A stretch of 64,000 bases of DNA from assembly GCF_031551385.1 (NCBI RefSeq), contig NZ_JAVBNS010000004.1, forward strand, positions 1 through 64,000. Reading direction: 5' to 3'. The notes below the pieces were generated by a model. That model was not told the origin of the DNA. It searched no databases and saw only the letters and a list, made by a program, of their open reading frames with translations. The DNA comes from Anaerosporobacter sp031551385 (lineage in GTDB: Bacteria; Bacillota; Clostridia; Lachnospirales; Lachnospiraceae). Positions within the stretch are counted from its first letter, which is position 1, and every line of letters begins with the position of its first letter. The position numbers and the translations under genes were made by a program. Of the stretch, positions 18,502 to 27,444 are shown one piece after another.

Positions 18502-19377
18502 ATGAGGAAACCTTATGTTCAACAAAAAAGAAAAAACATAGAAGTATTTCAACACACCGAAAACCTAGTTAAGACAAATCCCAAATTAAAAGATGCACTT
18601 CAAAACTCAAGTGCAAGACAATACATCATAAAAGAAACCGATGTATTAGAAACGACAAACACCCAGCGTTTTGAAGAACCATGTAAAATAATTGTATCAA
18701 AAAAGAGAAGTCTTGAAGCAGCAAGTGCTTATACAGGGCAGAAGGTATGTGTACATAATTTTGCCTCCGCAACAAATCCAGGAGGCGGAGTGACAAGAGG
18801 ATCGAATGCACAGGAGGAGGCAATCTGCCGATGCAGTACGCTATATTTTAATATTAGTGAGAGTAAGGTAGTAAGAGAATTCCATAATTATCACAGACAG
18901 ATGCTAAAGGAAGAAAAACTTAATGTGACATATAATGATGACTGCATCTATACACCAGAGGTTGTTGTATTTAAGTCAGATACGATGGTTCCAGAATTGC
19001 TAGAGGAAGATAAGTGGTATAACGTAGATATCATTACTTGCGCAGCACCAAATCTTCGAGAACGTCCAAACAATGCGATGAATCCAGGTGGTGGGAGTAA
19101 ACCAATTCGAGTAACTGACCGTGAGCTAAAAGAGATACACGTAAAGAGGATGAGGCGGATTCTTGATATTGCAAAAAAAGAGCAGGAAGATGTAGTGATT
19201 CTAGGGGCGTTTGGTTGTGGAGCATTTTCCAACCCTCCTCGTGTAGTTGCAGAAGCAATGGCAGAGGTGGTAAAAGAGTATCAGTATGATTTCTTAACGA
19301 TAGAATTTGCGGTGTATTGTGTTCCTAGAGATACAACGAATTACGATGAATTTAACAGACGATTAGGAAAAAGATAA
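18502..19377 (+). CDS. Bacterial PARG-like protein (TIGR02452/DUF2263)
   Basis: The 291-residue product carries the poly(ADP-ribose) glycohydrolase signature: NFASATNPGGGVTRGSNAQEEAICR, where GGG followed by QEE is the catalytic loop (shown here in parts: NPGGGV at about 92-97, AQEE at about 103-106). C-terminal GAFGCGAFSNPP matches the ADP-ribose-binding loop of the macrodomain fold. Family members remove ADP-ribose from proteins or nucleic acids. It is 43 bp from the Nudix gene in the same direction. The ribosome site is weak; an upstream in-frame stop fixes the start at 18502 or later. Confidence 0.85.
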   Translation: MRKPYVQQKRKNIEVFQHTENLVKTNPKLKDALQNSSARQYIIKETDVLETTNTQRFEEPCKIIVSKKRSLEAASAYTGQKVCVHNFASATNPGGGVTRGSNAQEEAICRCSTLYFNISESKVVREFHNYHRQMLKEEKLNVTYNDDCIYTPEVVVFKSDTMVPELLEEDKWYNVDIITCAAPNLRERPNNAMNPGGGSKPIRVTDRELKEIHVKRMRRILDIAKKEQEDVVILGAFGCGAFSNPPRVVAEAMAEVVKEYQYDFLTIEFAVYCVPRDTTNYDEFNRRLGKR

Positions 19378-19496
19378 TTCGAAAAATTTGACTTGTAACA
19401 GTTCCTAATTCCTAAGAAAACACTGGAAAAAACAAGAGCTATATGATAGAATTATAAAAAATCTAAAATTAGACATTATTCAAGGAGAAATCTATC

Positions 19497-19889
19497 ATGA
19501 AGAAAATAAAAGCCATATCCTTACTTGCATCTCTTGTATTGCTACTTTCCGCGTGTTCATCATACACATCAACATCTACCTTTAATGGAAGCCGAACAGG
19601 CAATAAAGATCAATTTATTATGGACTATTTAATTTTAAACACAACGGATTATCAACTGTTAGAATTAGAAGAAGGAGATATCGTTGATTTTGATATCGTT
19701 AGTAAGTCAGGGAAAGTAAATGTGTCCCTTCAGAAAGAGGGAGAAGAACCCGTGTATGAAGGAAACGATGTAGAGACAAGCTCCTTTAAAGTTACAATCG
19801 GTGAAAGTGGTACATACAAGGCTACTGTAACAGGGAAAAAAGCCAAGGGAAGTGTAAGCATCATTAAAGAAGGAAATTCGAATGAGTAA
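19497..19889 (+). CDS. Small lipoprotein
   Basis: A 130-residue lipoprotein with lipobox LLSAC (Cys 20). The mature part is a small beta-rich domain (EEGDIVDFDIVSKSGKVNVSLQKEG...SGTYKATVTGKKAKGSVSI), like pre-peptidase C-terminal or carbohydrate-type beta sandwiches. Function unknown. A strong bidirectional terminator follows. Confidence 0.75.
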   Translation: MKKIKAISLLASLVLLLSACSSYTSTSTFNGSRTGNKDQFIMDYLILNTTDYQLLELEEGDIVDFDIVSKSGKVNVSLQKEGEEPVYEGNDVETSSFKVTIGESGTYKATVTGKKAKGSVSIIKEGNSNE

Positions 19890-19937
19890 TAGCGATAGAA
19901 TAATTGATGAAGAGTGTTAATGATACAGTAACAAAAT

Positions 19938-19986
19938 AAAACCTTACTGATTTTCAAATTGTAAATGAAAATCAGTAAGGTTTTTG
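19938..19986. terminator. Strong bidirectional terminator
   Basis: Perfect 19-bp arms 19938-19956 and 19966-19984 around AATTGTAAA, with A-rich and T-rich flanks, between convergent lipoprotein genes. Confidence 0.88.
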
Positions 19987-19987
19987 T

Positions 19988-20962
19988 TTATTGAACAATT
20001 ATTTCAGTTTCAGATACAAGTGTTTCTAATGCTGTAACCATATCAGGTACAGCAACTGGAGTTACAACTGTTTCACCTAAGCCTAATACATCAAGATTCA
20101 AAAGCAAACCATCACCATTATCGTATACAGTGAAATTCAATTCATTGCCGTTTGACTCATTTGTAAGTGTAATATTGTTTCCATCCGCTGTGGCACTACC
20201 AACCATAATGATGGATTCGGTCGTGTCAGGTGATAACAATGCTAATACCATAAAGGAACCATCATCATTGTTGGCAATATAGACAGCGATATCCTCTGCA
20301 AAAGAACCTGCATAAGCTTCGGTAATTACATCATTGAGATAGCTTAAATCCGTAGTAGAATCTGGAACTACTGCAGTGGTAAGATTCTCAATTTCAAGCA
20401 TCGCATCAATAACTTCATCGACATCAGCATCACCAAGTGTAGCAATACCTAATTCATCACCCATATCAATTACAATGCCGTCAGCAAACGATGTAACACT
20501 GAAAGTAAGAGTAAGTCCATCTTCCTCATCTGTAATGGTTACGGAACCACCACCATTGTCCACAATAGGTCCTACAAATACATAGTGTTCCATTGCATCT
20601 GCATCAAGAAACATTAGTAGAGCAATAGAGCCATCGGCGCTACCTGCATAATAGACACCTGCTCCATCTTCTGTCAGACCCATATAAGCTTCCACAAAAA
20701 GAGATCTTAAATTATCTGGATCATAATCTGTATCCGTAGGTTCTGTCGTTGAAGCTGGAACAGAATCATTTCCAACTGTATTGTCATCTGCTGTTTTAGT
20801 GTCTGCTATGTTGCTATCTGTTGTTTGATCTGCTTTTGTTGTGTTGTCTGTCGTTTGTGTTGGAGTGTTCTTCTTACCACCACAAGCAGTGGCAGACATC
20901 ACAAGTATAAGTGTCAGTAGCACTGTTAATAGTTTTCTTATAGCATTCTTATTCATTTTCAT
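19988..20962 (-). CDS. Lipoprotein with two tandem repeat domains
   Basis: The start at 20962 has GGGAGG 11 bases upstream, giving 324 residues with lipobox SATAC (Cys 27). A Thr/Asp-rich linker runs to about 80. Two related units follow, one opening DPDNLRSLFVEAYMG and one DLSYLNDVITEAYAG, each about 110 residues and each with a GSIALLMFL/GSFMVLALL strand. The protein is very acidic. This reads as an internal duplication. Function unknown; expected on the outer membrane face. Confidence 0.7.
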   Translation of the reverse strand: MKMNKNAIRKLLTVLLTLILVMSATACGGKKNTPTQTTDNTTKADQTTDSNIADTKTADDNTVGNDSVPASTTEPTDTDYDPDNLRSLFVEAYMGLTEDGAGVYYAGSADGSIALLMFLDADAMEHYVFVGPIVDNGGGSVTITDEEDGLTLTFSVTSFADGIVIDMGDELGIATLGDADVDEVIDAMLEIENLTTAVVPDSTTDLSYLNDVITEAYAGSFAEDIAVYIANNDDGSFMVLALLSPDTTESIIMVGSATADGNNITLTNESNGNELNFTVYDNGDGLLLNLDVLGLGETVVTPVAVPDMVTALETLVSETEIIVQ

Positions 20963-21084
20963 AAATCTTAATACCTCCCAATATCTAGTTATATGTTGTG
21001 ACACGCCTACATTAAGTATACGCTAATAGGTGACCAATTTCCTCTGCTGGTAGCATAATATTTTGAGTTTTGCATTGCGGTGGT

Positions 21085-21852
21085 TTATATATTGCAGAGT
21101 ATCTCTCTAAATATTGTATTGAGGCTACTCCAGTCTTCCTTGCGATCATCAGGTAGAGACTCCACAATTGATTTTTGATTGGTTAATTCAGAAGCAATAA
21201 AGTCAATGATTACTGGAATCTGTGGATTCAAATCTTGTTCATTTGTAATTTTTTTCTTTTCAAGCAATTCCTCAATACCGAGTCGGAGATTATCTGACAT
21301 ATCAATATCAAGTAATTCATCAAATAAAACAGGAGGGGGACACTTGTGTTCTTCAATATATCTACAGGCAAGCAATGGTCTAAGAGCATAAAAATATTTT
21401 TTGTATTTTACCATTTCGTCCTGTAGATATTGTGAGTAGGTACTGTGAGCTGTTCCACTATAATGATAAATGGCTGATTTCATGGAGAAATATGATTTTA
21501 CAGTGTTATATATTTGCTCCCATTCAGCCGTTTTTTTATATACGATAGGAGAATTGCACCATTCAAAAAGTGTTGCATTACCCTTTTTAAAATGTATTAG
21601 AGCTTTCTTTAAATCCCACCCATTGATATCCAAGACTTCATCTAACTGCCATTCTATAATATCTTTTGGTTCGTCTAAGCGTAGGTAATCCGCTTCGTTT
21701 CTAACATAGATAAAGCGGACATCGTAGTCGCTATCAGGAGATGCAAATCCCCAGGCGCGGCTTCCGGATTCAATAGCCAGGAGGATTTTCACATTTTCTC
21801 TTTGCTCTATTTCCGTAAGTTTTTCTTTGATTTCAGTTAATATATCACGCAT
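21085..21852 (-). CDS. Nucleotidyltransferase, RlaP/YcgL-like (copy A)
   Basis: A 255-residue protein of the polymerase-beta nucleotidyltransferase superfamily. The active site is GSRAWGFASPDSDYDVRFIYV (G-S then D-x-D) near residues 28-48; display kept within family terms. The overall pattern agrees with COG3541/PF10127 (RlaP), proteins seen near RNA ligases and repair genes. The ATG overlaps the stop of copy B by one base (TAATG), so the two are translationally coupled. Substrate unknown. Confidence 0.82.
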   Translation of the reverse strand: MRDILTEIKEKLTEIEQRENVKILLAIESGSRAWGFASPDSDYDVRFIYVRNEADYLRLDEPKDIIEWQLDEVLDINGWDLKKALIHFKKGNATLFEWCNSPIVYKKTAEWEQIYNTVKSYFSMKSAIYHYSGTAHSTYSQYLQDEMVKYKKYFYALRPLLACRYIEEHKCPPPVLFDELLDIDMSDNLRLGIEELLEKKKITNEQDLNPQIPVIIDFIASELTNQKSIVESLPDDRKEDWSSLNTIFREILCNI

Positions 21853-22874
21853 TAAAAGTCACCCTCAATTGCCTTTCTGTTAACGTATTCAACAAAAGAT
21901 TCGATTTTCTCCATGTTGGGATTGTCAGGTAATGTAGACTCTTTTGTAGCTCTTTCAAGTTTGGACTCGTAGTCAGCAAGGATATCATAAAATTCTTGAT
22001 TAAAAGTTTTATCTTCTTTTTGAAAGCCACCATTTCTAATCTTAAGTAGAAGTTCCAAATCATCTTTTCGATTCGTTCGAATCTGTCCCTTTTCCATAAT
22101 ATCAATAGCCATCATAAAAAGACGGATCAGATGCATGGCGTGTTTGTTAAGATGATTGTCATCTTTCTTTTTATTGCGCTTACCAATTTTGTCGTATTCT
22201 CTTACAACAGTATGCATAACTGACCACATATTTTCATAGTCACGCAATGGAAGATGCGTATAATTGGCATCTATAAATATTTCGGTATCCAGTGTAGGAT
22301 TAACAGCCTTATCAATATAAAGATGAATACTTCCATTTTCAAAAGAAGAATAGCGGCGTGTGAAATCATCAAGTGCATTGCGAACAGAATTAAGTATATG
22401 TTGCTCTTTTTCTGATTGTGGCATGGAATCTCTAGCAATGGCATTCTGTAATCTACGCAGTTGAGCACTTGCATATCCACCAAAGGATTTAGCAGCACGT
22501 TTGGAGAGAAATAAATTAGTATTATCAATTAATTCTTGACCCAAAGCAGTTTTGATTAAGTATTGATCTTCATCAAGACCAAGAATCTCACATGTATTTG
22601 GATTACATTCTAAGAGTAGTTTTATTATCTTATTGAAAGAGTAAATCACGGTATCAGTAGTAGCATCTTCATACTGCTCGAAGTCAGTCATTCCAAGTAA
22701 ATCAGAAGTAGTGTTGAGTGTAATACCTCGAAAATCAATATCACTGTTATCATTATTGGTACCATAAGAATAGCTACCACCTAAACCAAGTAAGATAATA
22801 CGATTTCCAAGTCTGCTATTTGTGCGGAGAAAATCATATGAGTTTGTGTTCATTAATTCTTTGAAATTAATCAT
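21852..22874 (-). CDS. Nucleotidyltransferase, RlaP/YcgL-like (copy B)
   Basis: The first gene of the pair encodes 340 residues. The catalytic signature GGSYSYGTNNDNSDIDFRG (G-S then D-x-D) lies near residues 32-50, and the rest is a helical domain (NTCEILGL, KHAMHLIRLFMMAID) of the same COG3541-like group. It is distantly related to copy A, so the pair may act as unequal subunits. The tandem arrangement and the nearby PLD-helicase, Nudix and PARG genes suggest a nucleic-acid modification or repair role. Confidence 0.82.
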   Translation of the reverse strand: MINFKELMNTNSYDFLRTNSRLGNRIILLGLGGSYSYGTNNDNSDIDFRGITLNTTSDLLGMTDFEQYEDATTDTVIYSFNKIIKLLLECNPNTCEILGLDEDQYLIKTALGQELIDNTNLFLSKRAAKSFGGYASAQLRRLQNAIARDSMPQSEKEQHILNSVRNALDDFTRRYSSFENGSIHLYIDKAVNPTLDTEIFIDANYTHLPLRDYENMWSVMHTVVREYDKIGKRNKKKDDNHLNKHAMHLIRLFMMAIDIMEKGQIRTNRKDDLELLLKIRNGGFQKEDKTFNQEFYDILADYESKLERATKESTLPDNPNMEKIESFVEYVNRKAIEGDF

Positions 22875-23099
22875 AAAATAATCAATTGCCTTTCTTGCTA
22901 TCTGTAGATTGTGTTACTATTTGAAACTGATATATTGTATTTTACAGATACTCTTATATTGTAGCAGGGTTGAATAAAAAAAGATACAAAAATATGGAAA
23001 ATAGGTGTATGATATAAAAGGATTGATTATCTGACAGTAATATTGCATGTGGATATACTAGTAAAAAACAATTAAAGTCTGTGAGGGAATATAATTAGA

Positions 23100-23969
23100 A
23101 TGGCGAAGAAAAGAACAATATACAAGACTCAAGAGGGAAAAGCAGAAATTTTTGCATTGTATGATAGTCAATTAAGTAGACTGCCGCTTAAATATTCAGA
23201 TATGTGGGTTTATACATCTTTCGGGAAAACACATCTTATTGAAACTGGAAATGTATCAGGCGTACCATTACTTTTCTTTCATGGTGGAAATGCAACAACA
23301 GCATACAATCTGATTTCTAGTGATTTTTTGTTCGAAGATTTTCATATCTATGCAGTTGATACGATTGGACATCCTGGAAAAAGTGATGAAACATGTTTAT
23401 CAGCTAATAATTATGATTATGGCAAATGGGCGAGTGAGGTTATATCTGGGCTAGGTTTTGAAAATATTTGCTGTTTTGGCGGTTCTTTTGGCGCTGGAAT
23501 TATAGCAAAAACAATGTGTGTTGCACCAACGAAGGTAAGCAAGGCAGTTTTATATAATCCATCAGGGATAAAGAATGCACCAGCAATTAATAGTATGAGC
23601 ATGATGGTTCCGATGATTAGATATTGGGTTACACATAAAGAAGAATGGTTAAAGAAGTGTATGCTTCCAATGGCAGTAACGGAAGATAATATAACAAAGG
23701 ATATCTATGATACTGCAAAATGTAGTATTGATTATGCTAAAATTAAAACGGGGATGCCAAGCAATGTTAAAAGTACTGATATGAGAAAATGTGATGCTCC
23801 TACGTTAGTTATGGCAAGTGAAAAAGATTGTCTGTTTCCAGCGAAAATGGTTATTCCACAAGCTGAGAATATAATACCGAATTGTACTACATATCTACTT
23901 GAAGGTAGAGGGCATATGTGTGCTTTGACAGAGGAAGAAAAGTGGATGATAATTGAATTCTTATTATAA
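23100..23969 (+). CDS. Alpha/beta hydrolase
   Basis: A 289-residue classic alpha/beta hydrolase: LLFFHGGNATT (oxyanion), DTIGHPGKSD, nucleophile elbow CFGGSFGAG (G-x-S-x-G), acid in SEKDCLFPAK and catalytic His in GRGHMCAL near the C-terminus. No signal peptide. Substrate unknown. It lies 110 bp upstream of ECF pair 2 and could be independent, because the ECF promoter lies between them. Confidence 0.85.
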   Translation: MAKKRTIYKTQEGKAEIFALYDSQLSRLPLKYSDMWVYTSFGKTHLIETGNVSGVPLLFFHGGNATTAYNLISSDFLFEDFHIYAVDTIGHPGKSDETCLSANNYDYGKWASEVISGLGFENICCFGGSFGAGIIAKTMCVAPTKVSKAVLYNPSGIKNAPAINSMSMMVPMIRYWVTHKEEWLKKCMLPMAVTEDNITKDIYDTAKCSIDYAKIKTGMPSNVKSTDMRKCDAPTLVMASEKDCLFPAKMVIPQAENIIPNCTTYLLEGRGHMCALTEEEKWMIIEFLL

Positions 23970-23976
23970 ATAATAT

Positions 23977-24018
23977 TGCAACATTTTTGTTTCCTCAACT
24001 GTATATAAAGTAGAACAG
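23977..24018 (+). promoter_or_regulatory. ECF promoter of sigma gene 2
   Basis: TGCAAC (23977-23982), 16 bases, CTGTAT (23999-24004). The 42-bp block differs at only three positions from 26845-26886 in front of the lipoprotein at 26935. The shared element marks both as targets of the same sigma factor. Confidence 0.75.
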
Positions 24019-24078
24019 GTGGGTGATACTGAGATTACTCGTATTGCTCACCTTGTTTTAGTGAAGGAGGAAGAAGGT

Positions 24079-24612
24079 ATGAAAGGAAGCTCTCTTTATC
24101 AAGAATCAGCTTTTGAAGAAATACAAAGTGTTAATGAAAGAGCAGAAAGACTATTAGATACACACGGTAATAGCATTTTACGACTTGCATACTCCTATTT
24201 ACATAATATGAGTGATGCAGAGGAAGTTTTGCAAGATACATTAATTCAATTTTTGAAAACAGCTCCGATTTTTGAAAATGTGACACATGAGAAAGCATGG
24301 CTACTTCGAGTGGCAGCAAATTTAAGCAAAAATCGAATTGAATATAATAAACTACGTCGGACAGACGAGTTAGATGAAAACCTAATAGCAGAAATGCGAG
24401 AGGATTTATCATTTGTATGGGAGGCTGTGAAGAGTCTTCCTGATAAATATAGGGAAGTAGTGCATCTGTTTTACTATGAAGGGTATCCCACAGCGCAGAT
24501 TGCAAATATTCTTGGAAAAAAGGAATCAAGTATACGTTCCGATTTACGTCGTGGACGGACTAAACTAAAAAAAATTCTAAAGGAGGCGTATGACTTTGAA
24601 GAAATCATATGA
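24079..24612 (+). CDS. RNA polymerase ECF sigma factor (pair 2)
   Basis: The 177-residue protein has sigma region 2 (about 25-90: ILRLAYSYLHNMSDAEEVLQDTLIQFL...KAWLLRVAANLSKN) and region 4 (about 115-165: VWEAVKSLPDKYREVVHLFYYEGYPTAQIANILGKKESSIRSDLRRGR). AAGGAGG lies eight bases before 24079. An upstream GTG in frame is rejected because it falls at the expected transcription start. It overlaps the anti-sigma gene by 23 bases and probably controls itself through the promoter at 23977. Confidence 0.9.
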   Translation: MKGSSLYQESAFEEIQSVNERAERLLDTHGNSILRLAYSYLHNMSDAEEVLQDTLIQFLKTAPIFENVTHEKAWLLRVAANLSKNRIEYNKLRRTDELDENLIAEMREDLSFVWEAVKSLPDKYREVVHLFYYEGYPTAQIANILGKKESSIRSDLRRGRTKLKKILKEAYDFEEII

Positions 24613-25225
24613 AGAAATTATGGACACAGTCGAAGTAGACGAGGAGATGCGAAAGCGCATTCTGAATAATATACAATCGGTGGAAGCCGAGAAACCAAGC
24701 AAAATTGTACGTTTCTCCAAGTGGAAAAAGTATGGGTCTATTGCGGCCTGTATTGCTATTCTACTAACAGGAGCAATCATGATTCCTAATATTATCAATA
24801 GAGAACAGAGTGACACCGATCCAGATATAGTAAGTGTTGTACCAGATATTACGGAAGCATCTTCGGTAGGTGAACTATCAAAAATGGTTGGGTTTGAGGT
24901 TGCTGATTTAGAAGTTCTACCTATAACAGTGGAGGAAAGTCGATATGTTTCTTACTGGAAGGAACTTGCCGAGATAACGTATACAAGTGGTGAACAGACA
25001 ATCGTATATCGCAAATCAATAGGTAGTGATGATAACTCAGGTGACTATAGTAATTATGGAGAAGTTGTTACAAAAACATTTGATACAGAGGAAGTCACAT
25101 TGAAAGGGAATGGAGAAAATTACAATTTGGCGAGTTGGGTAAGTGGAAAATATTCATATTCTCTTCGTTTTACAGAGGGAGTTTCGGAAGAAGAGATAGG
25201 GAGTATTATTTTAGAGAATAAGTAG
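24590..25225 (+). CDS. Anti-sigma factor with extracytoplasmic domain (pair 2)
   Basis: A 211-residue single-pass protein: cytoplasmic residues 1-48, membrane helix about 49-67, and a surface domain (about 90-211) with KMVGFEVADL, IGSDDNSGDYSNYGE and VTLKGNGENYNLASWVSGKYSYSL. The surface domain is clearly homologous to the lipoprotein at 26935-27432 (GFDIT, AGSEDISGDYTNYSE, VTMKGNDG, ATWTNGDYTYSI). It lacks the HxxxCxxC zinc site of pairs 1 and 3. TTG at 24596 is an alternative start, better spaced from AAGGAGG. Confidence 0.8.
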   Translation: MTLKKSYEEIMDTVEVDEEMRKRILNNIQSVEAEKPSKIVRFSKWKKYGSIAACIAILLTGAIMIPNIINREQSDTDPDIVSVVPDITEASSVGELSKMVGFEVADLEVLPITVEESRYVSYWKELAEITYTSGEQTIVYRKSIGSDDNSGDYSNYGEVVTKTFDTEEVTLKGNGENYNLASWVSGKYSYSLRFTEGVSEEEIGSIILENK

Positions 25226-25242
25226 AAAGGTATGGTTATTTT

Positions 25243-25743
25243 ATGAAGGAGTTATATTTAGATTCAAAAAATTACAAAGAGGGCGGTAGCGTCTATAAAC
25301 GTACAGCAGTTAGAGGTATCATTAAAAAGGGAGACAGATATCTTATCATTCATAGTAAATATGGGGATTACAAGTTTCCTGGTGGTGGAATGGAAAAAGG
25401 GGAAACGTTAGAAGATACATTAATAAGAGAGGTACAGGAAGAAACAGGATATCATGTTATTAGAGATACGTTAGCTGATGGAATTTTAGTGCATGAAAAA
25501 AGAAAGGGTGACCCTGACGATTTATTAGAGATGGATTCCTATTACTTTATCTGTGATATCAGTGAAGAGGTTGGAGAACGAAATCTTGATGAATATGAAA
25601 AAGAGTATGATTACCAAGTGGATTGGCTACCACTAAAGGAAATAATAGCAAAAAATGAAATGGTACTTGATTATCAAAATATACCTTGGATTGTGAGAGA
25701 AAACATGGTGATGAAGGAAATTCTAAAGGAAAGTATGAAATGA
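25243..25743 (+). CDS. Nudix hydrolase
   Basis: A 166-residue Nudix protein. The box GGGMEKGETLEDTLIREVQEETGYHV contains all canonical residues (G, E, RE, EE, G), at about 48-70. KFPGGG precedes it as usual. Substrate not deducible. It follows the anti-sigma gene by 17 bp and may be part of the ECF operon, followed by the S66 peptidase. Confidence 0.85.
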   Translation: MKELYLDSKNYKEGGSVYKRTAVRGIIKKGDRYLIIHSKYGDYKFPGGGMEKGETLEDTLIREVQEETGYHVIRDTLADGILVHEKRKGDPDDLLEMDSYYFICDISEEVGERNLDEYEKEYDYQVDWLPLKEIIAKNEMVLDYQNIPWIVRENMVMKEILKESMK

Positions 25744-25759
25744 GAAAAGGGGGATTAAA

Positions 25760-26647
25760 ATGTTAGCAGATAAATTAAATATAGGAGATACGATAGGTAT
25801 TATTTCACCAAGTCATGTTGCTACGGTTGAACATTATGCAAATATTATTACAGGAATAGAATCTATGGGATTCAAAGTAAAGATAGGGGCGAACTTATAC
25901 AAAGATACTTATGGATATCTGGCAAGCGAGATGGAACGAGCAGAAGATTTGAATACGATGGTTAATGATAAGGAAGTTAAGATGATTTTCTTTGGCGGTG
26001 GAGAGGGAAGTATTGAGCTATTGCCCTACATTGATTATGAAAACATTAAAAGAAATCCCAAAATATTTTTAAGTTATAGTGATGGAACTTCAATTTTAAA
26101 TGCGATTTATTCAAAAACAGGCTTAATTACTTACTATGGACAAGCTCCAGGAAATCTTATAGAGTCGCAACAATATAATGTAGAGCAATTTTATTCCCAT
26201 ATTGTAAGACGAGATGCAAGTAATTTTATTAGTAATAGTAAGTGGTATTCTTTGCACGATGGAATTTGTGAAGGAACTTTAATTGGGGGTTATACAGTGA
26301 ATTTTGCGTTATCTTTAAATACTCCATACTTCCAAATTGACAAAAATAAAAAGTATGTTTTATTCTTAGAAGATCATGAATGTTTTAATTGTGTTGCTGC
26401 AGTTAGTACATTTTTATCTTATATAGAGCAAAATGATTTTATAGAAAATGTGTCAGGGTTAGTGTTTGGGAATTATTCTGATACATTATCAAAACAGTTA
26501 TTGGAACGACTTGAAAGATTTGGACAGAAACATAATGTTCCAGTTGTCTACAATGATGATTTTGGTCATGGTAGTAATCATGCTATTTTGCCTATCGGTG
26601 GGGAAGTGATTTTAGATACGAATCAAAAAACAATGCGTTTTTTATAA
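25760..26647 (+). CDS. LD-carboxypeptidase / MccF-like S66 peptidase
   Basis: The 295-residue product has the S66 fold: an N-terminal DTIGIISPS, the nucleophile strand FLSYSDGTSI (Ser in S-Y-S-D), EGTLIGG, the FLEDHE acid and the catalytic His in FGHGSNHAILPIGG. Members cleave the L,D-bond of murein tetrapeptides or detoxify microcin C-like compounds. AAAGGGGG lies before the ATG. It sits 16 bp after the Nudix gene, probably in the ECF2 operon, which would fit an envelope-stress regulon. Confidence 0.85.
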   Translation: MLADKLNIGDTIGIISPSHVATVEHYANIITGIESMGFKVKIGANLYKDTYGYLASEMERAEDLNTMVNDKEVKMIFFGGGEGSIELLPYIDYENIKRNPKIFLSYSDGTSILNAIYSKTGLITYYGQAPGNLIESQQYNVEQFYSHIVRRDASNFISNSKWYSLHDGICEGTLIGGYTVNFALSLNTPYFQIDKNKKYVLFLEDHECFNCVAAVSTFLSYIEQNDFIENVSGLVFGNYSDTLSKQLLERLERFGQKHNVPVVYNDDFGHGSNHAILPIGGEVILDTNQKTMRFL

Positions 26648-26670
26648 TGGATGTAGAAGTCAACAGAAAA

Positions 26671-26696
26671 GACAGGTTTTTATGCCTGTCCTTTTT
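26671..26696 (+). terminator. Terminator after S66 peptidase
   Basis: GACAGG/CCTGTC hairpin with an 8-base loop and TTTTT tail. Confidence 0.7.
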
Positions 26697-26799
26697 GTCC
26701 AATAATTACAACATGATTACTTGAACCTAAAGTAGATTGCTCACGGCATACACGATAGTGATAATCGCACCATGTTTTGAAGTGGGCTTCGTCAATAGC
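26680..26799 (-). pseudogene. C-terminal gene remnant
   Basis: On the minus strand 39 codons (DEAHFKTWCDYHYRVCREQ... to GQKGQA) end in a normal stop but have no start. Composition is coding-like, so this looks like the 3' end of a lost gene. Family not recognised. Confidence 0.3.
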
Positions 26800-26844
26800 T
26801 TAACCTATATCAAAATATATAAAAAGAATAAATATATTTTATAG

Positions 26845-26886
26845 TGCAACATTTTTATCTCCCCAACTGTATATAAAGTAGAACAG
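26845..26886 (+). promoter_or_regulatory. ECF2-dependent promoter of lipoprotein gene
   Basis: TGCAAC (26845-26850), 16 bases, CTGTAT (26867-26872), nearly identical to the promoter of sigma gene 2. Confidence 0.75.
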
Positions 26887-26934
26887 CAAAAATGCAGTTC
26901 AATAAATAGTTAAACAAAAAAGGAGAATGAGAAA

Positions 26935-27432
26935 ATGAAGAGGATGATTAAGGTTGCACTTTGCACTATGATGGTACTTTCATTTGTAGGTTGTGGTAAG
27001 ACAAATAAGGAACAGAATAATTCAAAGGTGTCTGGTGAAAAGACAGAAGTTGCGAATCCAATTACCGCTTGTGAGTCTATGGAGGAAGCTGAGAAACTGG
27101 CTGGTTTTGATATTACGGTTACTGATTCAATCGAAGGTTATGACAGTCGTGAAGTTCAAGTAATTAATAAGGAACTCATTGAAGTTATTTACTCAAAGGG
27201 TGATGAGGAAGTACGTATTCGAAAAGCTGCTGGTAGTGAAGATATCAGTGGTGATTATACGAATTATAGTGAAAACAATGTGGTTGCAGTCGGTGAATTA
27301 CAAGTGACAATGAAGGGAAATGATGGTCAGATAGACAGTGCTACATGGACAAATGGTGACTATACTTATTCAATAAGTACAAATGGAATGAGTGTTGATG
27401 CTGTTACAGAATTGATTTTATCTATTCAGTAA
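26935..27432 (+). CDS. Lipoprotein, paralogue of anti-sigma 2 surface domain
   Basis: A 165-residue lipoprotein with lipobox SFVGC (Cys 20) and a mature domain homologous to the extracytoplasmic part of the anti-sigma factor at 24590. It has its own copy of the ECF2 promoter. A released surface copy of the sensor domain, made only when the sigma factor is active, suggests competition for the ligand or partner that controls the anti-sigma factor. That role is inference; homology and promoter identity are seen directly. Confidence 0.82.
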   Translation: MKRMIKVALCTMMVLSFVGCGKTNKEQNNSKVSGEKTEVANPITACESMEEAEKLAGFDITVTDSIEGYDSREVQVINKELIEVIYSKGDEEVRIRKAAGSEDISGDYTNYSENNVVAVGELQVTMKGNDGQIDSATWTNGDYTYSISTNGMSVDAVTELILSIQ

Positions 27433-27444
27433 TACAAAGCAGAG

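Noticed and set aside
20376..20585. 69-codon plus-strand frame, Ser-rich
   Set aside because: Antisense shadow of the duplicated lipoprotein.
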